DNA of 64,000 nucleotides from contig NC_134685.1 of the NCBI RefSeq assembly GCF_024713945.1, forward strand, positions 3,033,001 through 3,097,000, written 5' to 3'. Under the pieces are notes generated by a model. The model made no database searches. It was not told the origin of the DNA and worked only from the letters and a program-made list of their open reading frames with translations. Within the stretch, counting starts at the first letter, position 1, and each line of letters starts with the position of its first letter. Position numbers and translations under genes: made by a program. Shown in pieces: positions 48,312 through 60,525 of this stretch. The stretch is from Dermatophagoides farinae (lineage: Eukaryota; Arthropoda; Arachnida; Sarcoptiformes; Pyroglyphidae).

Positions 48312-51300
48312 AAATGATGTGATTGGATATAATTAGTTATGAATGAATCTTTCTGCTTCAACAACAGAAACAGTTTAACCAATACGAAAATCTAGAAAAT
48401 GAAAAATGATCCAAATAAATGTTGGATTCAACACTTTTTATATCATCATCTACAGGTGTAAGTGCGTGCGTGCGTGAGTTCGTGCGTGTGTGCGTATAAT
48501 TTGATTAAATAAAATTTACGAAGACGAAGACGACCACCATACACCAACGATAAATTTGCATTGTCAATTATTGTGTCGTTTTTTCTATTAGATAAATATC
48601 AATCAATTTACCTAAAATAAACAAATTTTTTAATTTATTTTAAAAATTCAAAAAAAAATCATCAAAGATGGAAATGGAAAAAGGGTCGGAACAAACAAAA
48701 AAAAAAAAAAAAGAGAATAGAATCGATAATGATAATGGGTGTGTGCATGCGTGTGTGTGTGTTTATCACACCATTCATCTTTGTAAGTGAATGAAATGAA
48801 AACAATAAATAAAAAACTAAAAAAACAAAACTAAACTAAATCAATCATGTGATCGATTCTTTCTTCTTTTTTTTTCTATCATCTCATGATAGATTAAAAA
48901 TGATGATATCTTGACCATTTTATATTATGTTGTGGAAAACAAAACAAAACGAAAACCATTGATTGAATTGAAGGCCAAAAAAAAATGAGATATACATACA
49001 ATTTGACAATGATGATGATTCTGTTATCGTTTGATGTATGATGGATAAATGTTGAATATTTCATTCAATCAATATATGACCATTTACACAAACACACACA
49101 CACACACACAGATACATAGTAGACATAATATATTTTTTTCTATGTTTAATTACGTTTTTTTTTTAAAAAAAATTGAAGATAACGTCGTACTTCCTGTTAT
49201 GATCATCATTCGAAAATGAAAATTTAGAATTTTTTTGTTTGCAGTTATCATTCTTACCAATAGGTAATAGGTAATAATAATAACCACCATATATATGTAT
49301 TCATTCATTTTGGAACCAAAAAATTTTAGATCAAAATAAAAATAAAAAAGGGGCAAGGCTATAATGGCCACGCCTTTTTATTGAATTTTACCCGGTTTTA
49401 TAACCCGACCGATGATCATTATGAATGGATGGCATATGTCATTCTTTTTTTTTTCATTTCCTTTTTTTTCTCCATCGCTAGTTTTTCTACCACCTCATTA
49501 AGAATATACACATACACACATGTCTTGAGAATCTTCGCGCAAAGAAACACCACCACCATTTATACCATTTTTACCATTACCACATACATGCACACACAGA
49601 CAATGATAAGTATGAAATGAATGTTATGGTATGGAATATATGTTATGTAACAAGAATCATCATCATCATCATATGTGTCTATATAACTGTGTCTGCGATC
49701 CTGGAACAATTCGATTAACCAATATTCGTTGGAAAAAAAAGATGGGCGGGCCATAGACAAAGCAAAAAATGAAAATTCATATTAAACACGTTCACATATA
49801 CGCACACACACACACACACACACGGCAAACAAACAAAACAGAAATGATTCCATTTGTTGTTGTTTGATATATAACAACTACAACTAATGGAAAGAAAATT
49901 TCATTCATACAATCTATCGATCTATCTATCCATATAGACATTATATTGATGGCAAACAACAACAACAACAAAAACAAGAAAAAAAACTTTTTCTTTTCAT
50001 TTCGTTGATAATGATAATAATAATGATAATGGTGAAATGGTGAAAAAAAACCGGAAATGAATTTTCTATAAATTTTTAAAATTCAAAAACATTTTCATCA
50101 AGAAATGAAATGAAGAACAAAAAAAAAATTATCAATATTCTCCATTTGCTTTAGCAATGGTTGTTGCTGTTGTTGTCGAATTATTATTTCGATTGATTCA
50201 ATATTCACCCAAATGATCATGATGATGATAATTTTCACCGATGCTTCTGCTGCTGCTGTTGTTTTTGTTGAGCTTCTTGGCTTTTTTTTTGTTTGTTGAA
50301 ACATTCATTCATTCATTCATTGACGAATTTTTTTTTAATCCATTCAATTTCGGTTCAGTTCTGATGGTTTTTCAACAGTGAATAATAATAATAATAATAA
50401 TAAAATTAAAGATCTATAAACCTAAATTGTCGCGTGACAAATCACATTAAACCACGAATGATGAAAAATTTCATTATATGTGGTGGTTCGATAGTTGTAT
50501 ATATGTGTGTGTGTGTGTGTCTGTGTCTGTGTCTGTCTGATGATTTTTTTGGTCGGTTGATTCAAAGATGAAAATTTTCATTTTATTTTTTGTTGTCGTT
50601 GCCGTCTTCTTCTGTTTCGTATCTAAATGAGTAATGTTTGATTCGTAGAAGAATGGAACCATACATACATGTGGAGAAACAAATGAAGAAAATTCGTTGA
50701 TTGTCGATTTTTTTTTCTTTCTTCTCTCTCTTTCAAATTATAAAACATTTTTATTGTTGTTTGAATCAACAACAACAACAACAACAAAAAAAATGTGAAT
50801 CGATAGATCTGCGTTATCAGGATATATCTGGTCGATTTTACAATCCACACAGAATTTCGGTATCCATTGGTGATATTTTTTATTTTTAGGAAAAATAAAA
50901 ATTTTTACACACACAGAATTGTGTGTAATGTGTGTGTGTGTGTATGCAGAAAACTTTTTAAAGTTTTTCATTTGAAAAAAAAAATTTTCGTTAAAAATTT
51001 TTGTATATGAGGAAGGAGGGAACACCATTCGGTGAATATTTCTGTTTGTCAAATTCTTTGTCGATGAAATTCTTATGGTGTGCAATAATGATAAAATTTT
51101 TGATCAATTTGTTGTTGTTATTGTTGTTGATTATCAAACAGAAAAATAAATGATGGAAATATTTTTATTATTAATCGAACATTGGAAAACAAAATTTTTA
51201 CTTACATTTCAAATAATAAATTCTGTTCAATTTTCCAATCGATAACGTAAAGAATTTTTCAAAATACAAAAAAAAAACAACAACAACAAAGAAAATTCCG

Positions 51301-51326
51301 TAGTCATTTGCAGACACAAGCACAAG

Positions 51327-51374
<48 letters not shown>

Positions 51375-53849
51375 AAATCATGGAAGCCATGTAGATGTAT
51401 CAAACATCATTACTGAACAAAAGAAAAAAACAAACGAAAAACGAAAAAAAAAACATACACACACACACACACACACCAGCCATCGATAATCTTGAACAAA
51501 CCATGAACTAAACTATGAATTGTCAATTACAAAATCCAAAGCTCTCTCTCTGATTGTTGTTGTTGTTGATGAGGATGATGAATAATATTGTACAAATTGT
51601 ATGAATAAGTTCATTTTTTTTTTTTTTTGATCTACCAGAAATCTACCTGCAAGTTGACATTGCGTGTATGTCAATTTCAACATTTGGATGATCTATGTGT
51701 CTTTTGTCTTTCTGTTACACATTGTGTTGATAATGTAATTGTCTCTCTCTCTCTCTTTTATTTTTGTATCCAGTTTTCAAATCTAACCTAATCGCCCCAC
51801 CTACCTATCTGGTGGTGGTGGTGGTGATGGCGGCGGTAGTATGTGCAGCAGATTCATCATATAAAATCATATTTTCTGTATTGATGATTGTAAAATAATC
51901 GTTGAATTTCCATTTTTTTTTTTATTTATTTCACATTCATAATAATATTGATGTCTGAACAACAACGAAAAAAAATTCTGATTTTCTAAAACATGCAAAA
52001 TCGATTTACTTTTACTGTTTTTTTTTCGTTTGTTTGTTTGTTTGTTTGTTTGTTGTTGTGGTCGCCATGGAATATACCACGATTATAAAGGTCGTCGTTG
52101 TCGTTGTCATTTGAAAAAAATCAACAAAACAAAAACCAATATACCTAAATTGACAATCAAAAGCAGTGTCAAAGGAAGGAAAATTTTTTTTTTTTTTTTG
52201 ATTTTAAAATTTAAAAAAATGCAAAAAAAAAAGAAAAAAAATTTTCAATTTTTAATGAAAATCGATTTTTTCGTTGTGGTTCTCATCATATGCACACACA
52301 AATTCGGTTTGCGGTTATTGTGAATGTAAATGAAACACAAAACCAAACAGAAGTAATAAAACACTTTTGGATGAAACTTTTAATGTCTGAAATAGAGATT
52401 TGGTTTTTGTGTGATCACCAATGATGATGATGATCGGGTCGTCGTACCCAAACACACACACACACTAGACTGTATATCAACTTTCAAAACAAAATAGTAA
52501 AAAAAATGTATTGAAAAATTTGTGCTGACGATGACAATTAAAGAAATTTCCATAGAGTTCATTTCAAAAAAAAATGATTAAACAATAACCAGCAAAAAAA
52601 AAAGAAGAAAAGATGCGATAATCATCAACAACAACCAAGCGAATCGACAGAAAATTTTTTGCCACCACCATCACCATCATGATAATGTTGATGATGATGA
52701 GGAGGATGACGAAATCAAAAACAAAAAAAAACATAACAAGCAAAAACGATAAGAAGACACGCATAACATACAAGAAGTGGATAACAAAACAAAAAAATTA
52801 AGATTTTCTCAATATGGTTGCCTGTGTGTGTCTGTGGAAAAATCGTTTTTTTTTTGTTTTTGTTTTGAATATATCAAATTACAAATCAACAAATGTTATG
52901 CTATAAAATGGGATCTAGAAGTCGAAAAAAATATATGATAATTTCGATGATAATGACTAGGAAGAATTTTTTTATCCTAAAGAATATTCTCATATAATCT
53001 AGGATCAGTATTACCTTTTTTTCAAATTGAAAATCATTAAAAAAACATTATTATTATCATTCATTATTCTGTGCGTCATGTTATGCATGTATGACGCTGC
53101 CAAAAAAAAACAGAAACAAAAACAAAAAACAGAAAGAAAGAAGAAAATTCTATTATTCATGACAATTGTTAATGAATATATAACAGGAATAATTGAATAT
53201 AACAAAAGGAGAAAAAAAAAACAAAATCATTTCATCATCATCATCATCATCATCAATATTATTATTATGGAGTTAATAATTTATTATATAAATAACAATC
53301 GTATATCTATTTTTCTTCATGTAAAAATTCGTTAATATAAAAACATTCAACATTCAACTATTTATCATAATATTTCTTTGAAATCCATATTGATCTGTAA
53401 GGCTAACAGAGATTATTATTTTTTGTTTTTGTTTTCACCGGCATTTCAAAGAAATACAGAAAATTATTATCAACGAAATTAAAAAACTGACCAATGAGAA
53501 TGGTAAATGAAATCATATATTTATTCGTCGTACTGGGTGCCACATTTTTATATATTAAATATTCTATTTATATTATTAGTAAAAGATTAGTTTGAAAAAT
53601 TGTAAAGGGGAATAAGGTATATAAATTTAGTAGTAGCGATTCTTGTTTGTTTGTTTGATTGATTGATTGATAATCATTGTTTATCCATAATAAAAATAAT
53701 ATATAAAGAATAAAAATAATAATGGCAAGATAATCGGACAAAAACAAAAAACAAAATTGATACATTTTAAATACATAAAAAAAAAGAAAAAACTATTACT
53801 AGCCCCAAACATTATCTTTTGTATGTTTATGATAATATGATGTGTTTGT

Positions 53850-53886
<37 letters not shown>

Positions 53887-55910
53887 TAGCTCGAATCAAA
53901 GTTATATACAATTGTCTGGTCTATATAGCCAATGATGTAAAGCCAGAAAAAAAAGAACAAGGAAAATACTTTGAACAAAGCCAATATGGCTAATATAGAA
54001 AATATATATAAAAAATCTAGGGAACAGACAGAAAAACAACAACAAAATTGTCGCTATAAAAAAAAAAATAATTTCATTCATCATCATCATCATTCTTCAA
54101 GAATAGATACATCAATATGTATGTAAAATGTTGTATAGTGCATTCAATATGTAAAATGACAATTGTTGCTATTACAAATGCAAATATTGTATCATTTCAG
54201 ATATCAAAAAAAAAAAAATGAATAGATTGCCATTAAATAAATACAAGGAGAACGAGAATGAGAGAGAGAGAGAGAAAGCAAGAAGCAAAAAAAAAAAGAT
54301 AAAAATTGTATTTGATGCATAGAAATAGATAGCTCAATAACAACAATAGCAACATCAGCAGCAGCAATAATAATTGGAAAATGAACAAACAAAACACCAT
54401 TTCATTAATATTATCATCAAACTTTTCTCTTCTCTCTTAATTTTTTTTAATGGAAAATACACACAAACACACACACAAAGTATAATTAAAAAAAAAAAAA
54501 TTTTATTCACTAAAAAATTGACATCATTAGTAAAATATATAGTGGTAGTAGTAGAAGGAAAAACTGGGATATCTGATACAAAATGTGCCAAATACATAAT
54601 AAACACACACACAAACGAACAGAGAAAAATGACATTGGATTTTTTTGTTTATTTAATAGTTAGATGATGACAATCAAAACCAAACCAAAGTAAATATTTA
54701 TTACGATTATGACAAACATAACAATTGAAAATGTATATGATATGATAAATTTATAACTAGAACCAGAAAATGATCAATTTTTTTTTTTAGTTATCAATTT
54801 GTTGTTGTTGTTTTTTTGGTATCTCTCAATTTCTTGTTGTTTTTTTTTACATCATCATCATTCATGTTATTTACGAAGAAAATGAAAGGATGTTTTTTTT
54901 ATTATTGTTGCTGGTGATAAACTGATTGATTGATTGATTGATGATGGATACAATTAAATATAAATAGACTACAACTAGTAGTAGTAGTAGCTCATAATCA
55001 TAATGATCATTTATGCAAAATCATCATCATTCATTTCGAATCCTTTTTTTTCGGCTCCATTTGTTTTCATAACCTTTGACCATCACTAGTGAAATTGTGA
55101 AAATGAATGTGAATCATCATCATCATCATCATAACTAATTTTAGAATCTTTTGAATTTGTTTCTGTGCAATGTGTGTGTGTGTGTGTACTTACTATGAAT
55201 GAATGGCCATTTGACAAATGACAAGAAATAAAATGAAATGTCTACCAATTCACTATCTATACAACCATAGCTAATATGGCTAAACATGGCAACGACCACG
55301 GTTCATATATCAACACACATAATAACATCAACATCGACATCGACAACATGATATTCGAACTAGTTGTTCAAGTGAATGAGGAAATATTGGTTAGTTATTA
55401 TCCCGCGTTTTTTTCAAATAGCGTAGCATAGCAAAGCATCACTCCAACCGGCTCCAGATATAGAGGGAGAAAAAAGAGAGAGAGAGAAAGAGAAAACGAA
55501 CGAAAGATTGTGGTGGCTGCCTGTATGAATGAATGAAATGGATGCTGGTTATGATATTTTCTTTTTCTTTTTCGTAAAAACATTAAATACAAACACACCA
55601 AAACATACATACACGCACACACAGTATACATTACGGCATCAACCAAATTGGACAACAATGATGATGATGATGATGGTGATATTGACTTGAAACAAAACTT
55701 TAAAAAAAAAATTCATAAAAACAGCAATAGCAGTAGCGCTACGGCAAAGATTTTTTTTTTTCGTTTTGATCGATTTCGGAAAATTTCTTCACATTTCCGG
55801 AATTGTGCAGTGTGTGTGTGTGTGTGTGCGTGGTGTTTTTTTTTTTTTTCCGATAGAAAAAAAAATTCAAATTGAATCACCAAAAGAATTGATTATCTCA
55901 ACACAACAAC
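46708..55910. other. 9.2-kb region without a supported gene
   Basis: The longest gene-free stretch in the window. It is dominated by microsatellites: (CA)n at about 48275-48310, (GA)n at about 51335-51372, (GT)n at about 53850-53883, and many shorter TG, TC and ATC runs. A 43-codon frame on the - strand near 47817-47943 and another on the + strand near 50795-50889 look a little less random than the rest, but neither has a consistent exon partner. It may hold untranslated exons, enhancers or a non-coding transcript. Confidence 0.5.
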
Positions 55911-56741
55911 ATGTCAACGAATGCATCATCATCATTATCGTTTGATGAATCAAAAACATCACCATCATCATCATCGAATAATTTAATGGTAAGTTTTTTT
56001 TTACAATTACTGGATATAGAAAATTCCAATCTAAATTCTGGATTGGAACAAAACAAAACAAAAAAGATTTTTTGTTCCATAACTGTTTCACATTGGTGGG
56101 TTGGTGTGTGTGTGTGTGTGTGTGTTTGTAAATATTTCAATCAGATCATTATCACAAACCTTATATTCATTTTAGACTTTTGTTTATTTTTTTTTTTTTT
56201 TTGCTTTTCGGTTAAATTGAACCCTCTCTCTCTCTTTCTCTTGCTCTATGTGACCATGGTGACCTGTGTTTGTTTGTCACACACACACACACACACACAT
56301 GAACCCTCAACACACACATATGGTTGATATCTTGATGTACTTGACAATAGATAAACAAAAACAACAACAGTGGGTATCATTGAAATTGTTACCATTGAAG
56401 ATTCATATTGATCCATTCATATGAGTCATACATATACAAATAAAATAAAAAATAAAATGAAATGGAAAAAAAATTTTGAAATGTTAATTTAAATGAAAAA
56501 AATGGGCTATTTAAAAAAAAATCATTTTGATCACGAAATTTTTGAAAATCGATTCTTTCATTTGATGGAAACTTTTATTTCTCTCTCTAATCATTATCAT
56601 CATCATAATTAACAAAGAATTCCAATGAAAAAAATGGATGAATAAAATTCACGTCAACTTTTCATTTTATGATGATGATGATGATCAATTTTTAGCTTGA
56701 AATTCTTTTTTTTTTTTCTTTTTTTTCCATTCCAGTTTTTG

Positions 56742-56772
<31 letters not shown>

Positions 56773-57596
56773 CAGTACAAAAACTGGTGGCTCCTGACAC
56801 AATCATTATCCGGGAGTTCGCTCAATTCTCTCAGACACACACACAAACTACATGAAAAAGGGTTTATAACCCTGACGGCTTCTTAATCATGATCATGATC
56901 ATCAGTGCCAAAAAAAAAAAAAATTATTATCATATCTCTATATATATAAAAGGGTTAGTGTTTTAGTTCATTCATTCATCGTCATCATGATGATTGAAAG
57001 AAACAACAACAAAAAAATGAAAATAAACAAAAGCAATTCAAACGATGGAAAGAAAAAGAAAAAAAACTTACCCAACCAGTGGTTGCACATCATTGACGAT
57101 GATGATGATCATCAGCAGCAGCAGGACAGGCGATTTGTTTTTTTTTTTTGATTAATAACATCACAAACTGAATCATGATTGGAAATGTCAGATTTTCCAT
57201 TGAGCAGCAGAATGAATGAATGTTTATTTTTGAAAGTGAAAAAAAAACTGATGAAGATGATGAAAAAAAATGTATCGAAAAAAGAAAAGAATTAATCACC
57301 GATGACCGAATCGGATTTCATTTGAACATTTTTCGAACCAAATCAAATCAAATCAATCAATCACTATGATGTAAATATTGGGAAAAAAAACACGTACACA
57401 TGATTTATTTGTCATTTGAATTTTACACACATACACAGACACAGATACAGATACATTGATGATTGATAATCAAATTCAAATATGAATGACCAATATATGT
57501 ACAATGAGTAGACACCTATTGAGTTCTAATTTTATTCTCTTTTCGAATGTTCTAGTGAAAATCTGCCTTTCCTTTTGTTTGTTGTGGTTATCGTTT

Positions 57597-57636
<40 letters not shown>

Positions 57637-58567
57637 ATAAATCCTAATAGAATATAGTGCGTCATCATTAGATGTTGTGATGATAATCAAATCACAAAAA
57701 AAAATTCGATGAATCATTTTTTTTTCTCTGTCTCAAATCAAATCAAAAGAAAAAAAAACGATCGAATTCTGTTCATATATAAATGTTTAATCGAACATTT
57801 CATTTTCGAACAAAATTATATATCGGCCATATAACGAGGTTTTGTTTTATTCTGGTTTGTTTTGTTTTTTTTTCTCTCTGTATAACCAATTTTGATTTTT
57901 TTTCTCTTTTCTTTTTCTTCAGTTTACCACCACCACCACCACCACCGCTAACCAATTGACTAATAATAAAATGGTTAAAGAAATGTGGTCATCATTAAAT
58001 GATGATGGTGAACACAACAACGGAAAACAACGTGATCATCAAAGTTTATGTATTAAATCGACATCAATGTCGTCGCCGAAATCCAGAAAATCACCATCAT
58101 CATCATCATCATCATCACCGATATTCAAAACGCCTACAATGGTTGCACCACGTTATAAAACATATGCAAGACAATTATTGATGGCACCGAAAATGAAAAC
58201 AAAAGAAAAACGTCGTCATCTAATATTTGATGATGCTACAAACATTTTGGATCATTCATCATCTATAAATTTTTCGAAAATATCGAATTGTGGTGAACAC
58301 GATCGATTCAATAATAATAATAACAACAACAACAACAACAATAATCATAATCATAATAATTGTCAACGATTTTTCAATCCATCATCATCAACCAATGTAA
58401 TGGTTACCAATCAAAATATCATTGCTGGTGGTGTTATCATTAGAAAGAAACATAGAATTTGTAGAAATTTATTCGGTGCTTCAAAACCACGACCATCATC
58501 TTCATCTTCAACCATAACAATGTCATCTTCATTACAAACAACAACAACAACGACAACAACACCATAA
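55911..58567 (+). CDS. Ser/Thr-rich disordered protein with a CRNLFG cyclin-docking-like motif
   Basis: Two exons, 55911-55988 and 57923-58567, joined in phase 0 across a 1,934-base intron, give 240 residues. The protein is mostly Ser, Thr, Asn and Lys. Recognisable parts are PKSRKSPSSS, MVAPRYKTYARQLLMAPK with basic KTKEKRRHLIFDD, and near the C-terminus IIRKKHRICRNLFGASKPRP. CRNLFG is identical to the cyclin-binding RxLF motif of CIP/KIP CDK inhibitors such as p27. In those proteins it is followed by a CDK-binding region, which is absent here. SP sites would suit a CDK substrate or cyclin partner, but that is inference from one short motif. Phase-preserving splicing and a full frame support a real gene. 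The long intron has GT microsatellites. Confidence 0.6.
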
Positions 58568-58856
58568 ACTATAACCAATCACATGACCATCGTTGAAACA
58601 ATGAATGGTCATGAGAATTTGAATTTAATTTAAATCTATAAATTCCAATGTTTTTTTTAATCTTATTTTTTTTTTTTGATTGTTCACATTTCATCACAGC
58701 TGTTCATTTGAATATTTTATTTTTTGATATAATTCGAATTCGCATGTGTGTTATAATTATAATAAATTATGAGAGAGATTATTTCATGGTGTTGAAACTC
58801 GTTTTTTCTTTCTTTTTTTTTGATTTTTCATTTGAATTTTTAATTTAAACAACAAA
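58568..58856. other. Short spacer with a 3' hairpin
   Basis: CATGACCAT (58582-58590) pairs with ATGGTCATG (58605-58613), a 9-bp stem 14 bases after the preceding stop. The rest is AT-rich and short, so the two + strand genes around it are closely spaced. Confidence 0.65.
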
Positions 58857-59825
58857 ATGTTCATCAAACAACGACGACTACAACAAATTTCTACATTCAA
58901 TGAATTGATACGTGCATCGATTGAATCATTATTACCAGTACCGATTGAATCGTTTGATGATCAAATCATACCGACATTCATATTGGGACCAGTATGGATT
59001 TCTAGCTGTGTTGCTGTCATGTTTCTTTTATACGATATAATCATATCATTATTCATAAGAATCGCCATCATTTGGAATCGTAGATTCTGGCATGAAGCAA
59101 TTGAAATATTACGCCATAATCATATTGGACGTCAACACGTAATTCATGGTAGTAGTAGTAGTAGTAATCATCACAATAGTGATGAAACACAGAATTCAAT
59201 GAAATTAAATTCTTCATCATCATCATTATTGGCAACAATAAATTTACGTGCCAACATTCTGAAATCGATGAAAAAAACGTTGAAAAAAACTGGCCAAAAT
59301 CGATCAAATTTTGATTCAACCATTGTTGGACATACATGGCGTACGATATTCTTCTTAACAGATGTTTGTGATGATCGTCATTTGTGTCGTAAATGTACAA
59401 TCGAAACAATCAATCCTCATAATTATCATCATCAACAACATTATTATGTTAATAAACAAAGACGTAATTATATCCGGTCATTAATAGATCGATTTCTTTT
59501 AATTGGCAATCATATTATCTGTTTATTGGCCATTATTGTCAATTATAATCAAATATTATTCTATCTATTATCAATATTCTATATATCAATGTCCATACCA
59601 TTAACGTGGATCGAATTATTTGTACGCACCAAACCGGAATTACAAACAATATATCAACGGCAAAAATTATGTGGCTACAAACGTCTGAACAGATTGAATA
59701 ACATTTGCATATTGATCATATCGGCCATCAATTTTATAATGTTTTCCACATTTTTTATATTCTACATTTCATATGATAATTTCATCAGAAATATGGCCAC
59801 CGAATTGGCTAGCAATATCTATTGA
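58857..59825 (+). CDS. Hypothetical multi-pass membrane protein
   Basis: A single exon of 322 residues starting at an ATG in an A-rich context. Hydrophobic segments lie at about residues 40-70 (PVWISSCVAVMFLLYDIIIS, LFIRIAIIW), 215-250 (FLLIGNHIICLLAIIV, ILFYLLSIFYISMSIP) and 285-308 (ICILIISAINFIMFSTFFIF). The central part is hydrophilic, with Ser runs, a Lys/Arg-rich helix (ANILKSMKKTLKKTGQ) and a small Cys/His cluster (DVCDDRHLCRKC). Five or so membrane spans would place it in a cell or organelle membrane. I do not recognise a family. It could be a lineage-specific chemoreceptor relative, but there is no supporting motif. It converges on the sodium channel gene, with 700 bases between stops. 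Confidence 0.6.
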   Translation: MFIKQRRLQQISTFNELIRASIESLLPVPIESFDDQIIPTFILGPVWISSCVAVMFLLYDIIISLFIRIAIIWNRRFWHEAIEILRHNHIGRQHVIHGSSSSSNHHNSDETQNSMKLNSSSSSLLATINLRANILKSMKKTLKKTGQNRSNFDSTIVGHTWRTIFFLTDVCDDRHLCRKCTIETINPHNYHHQQHYYVNKQRRNYIRSLIDRFLLIGNHIICLLAIIVNYNQILFYLLSIFYISMSIPLTWIELFVRTKPELQTIYQRQKLCGYKRLNRLNNICILIISAINFIMFSTFFIFYISYDNFIRNMATELASNIY

Positions 59826-60525
59826 TTTGATTTTTTTTTTTCATTCCATTCTGTCATTTTTGTCAGCCATCAAATAGCAAAGAAGAATTTAAATATTTAA
59901 ATCGTTTTTTTTTAATAATAAAAAATAAATAAATAAATAAATACAATCAAGTGAGCGCGGTGTGGTGGTGGTGGTGGTAAACTAAATAGGAATCTAAATC
60001 GAAAATTGGAAATCAATCATACAAGATTTTTTTTTTTTGTTGACTGTGAGTGAAATTTTAAAAACAAAGAGAAAACAAAGTTTGATTGATATAGCCGGGA
60101 GAAAAAAAAATTTGTTGTTTTTTTGTTGTCATGTTTCAACAAGAAAAAATATCACAATTCATCAATTCAAATTACAATGCAACAACACAAAAAAAAAATC
60201 GAGAGCGAGAGAGAGAGAAACGTGTTGTATTTCTGAGTTTATATTCGATGTGTGTGTGTGTGTGAGAATGAAGAATCGATGCAAAATATGAAGAATTTCG
60301 ATTTACATTAAAACATTTTTTTTTTCATTTTTCAATTCTCAAATTATGATATGAATCATTTCTCTGGTGGTCATTCATACTGATTTTTTTTTCACACAAA
60401 TCATAGGCACAGATTGATAAATCTTTTTTTTTGTTGTGTGTCAAGTGTGTGTGTTTGTGTTTGTATGGGGAAAAAAATAGATGATGATGATGATTTGATC
60501 GACAAGAAAAAAAGGCGATAATTTG
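59826..60525. other. Region between convergent genes
   Basis: Likely 3' untranslated DNA of both neighbours. AATAAA-like (AAATAAATAAATAAATA) tracts at about 59925-59942 follow the membrane protein gene. GTGGTGGTGGTGG at about 59963-59978 and GT and GA runs are also present. No gene. Confidence 0.5.

Noticed and set aside
50795-50889. Short + strand frame with fairly protein-like sequence (LRYQDISGRFYNPHR)
   Set aside because: Only about 30 codons, no acceptor in front of it, preceded by a CAA repeat, and no partner exon.
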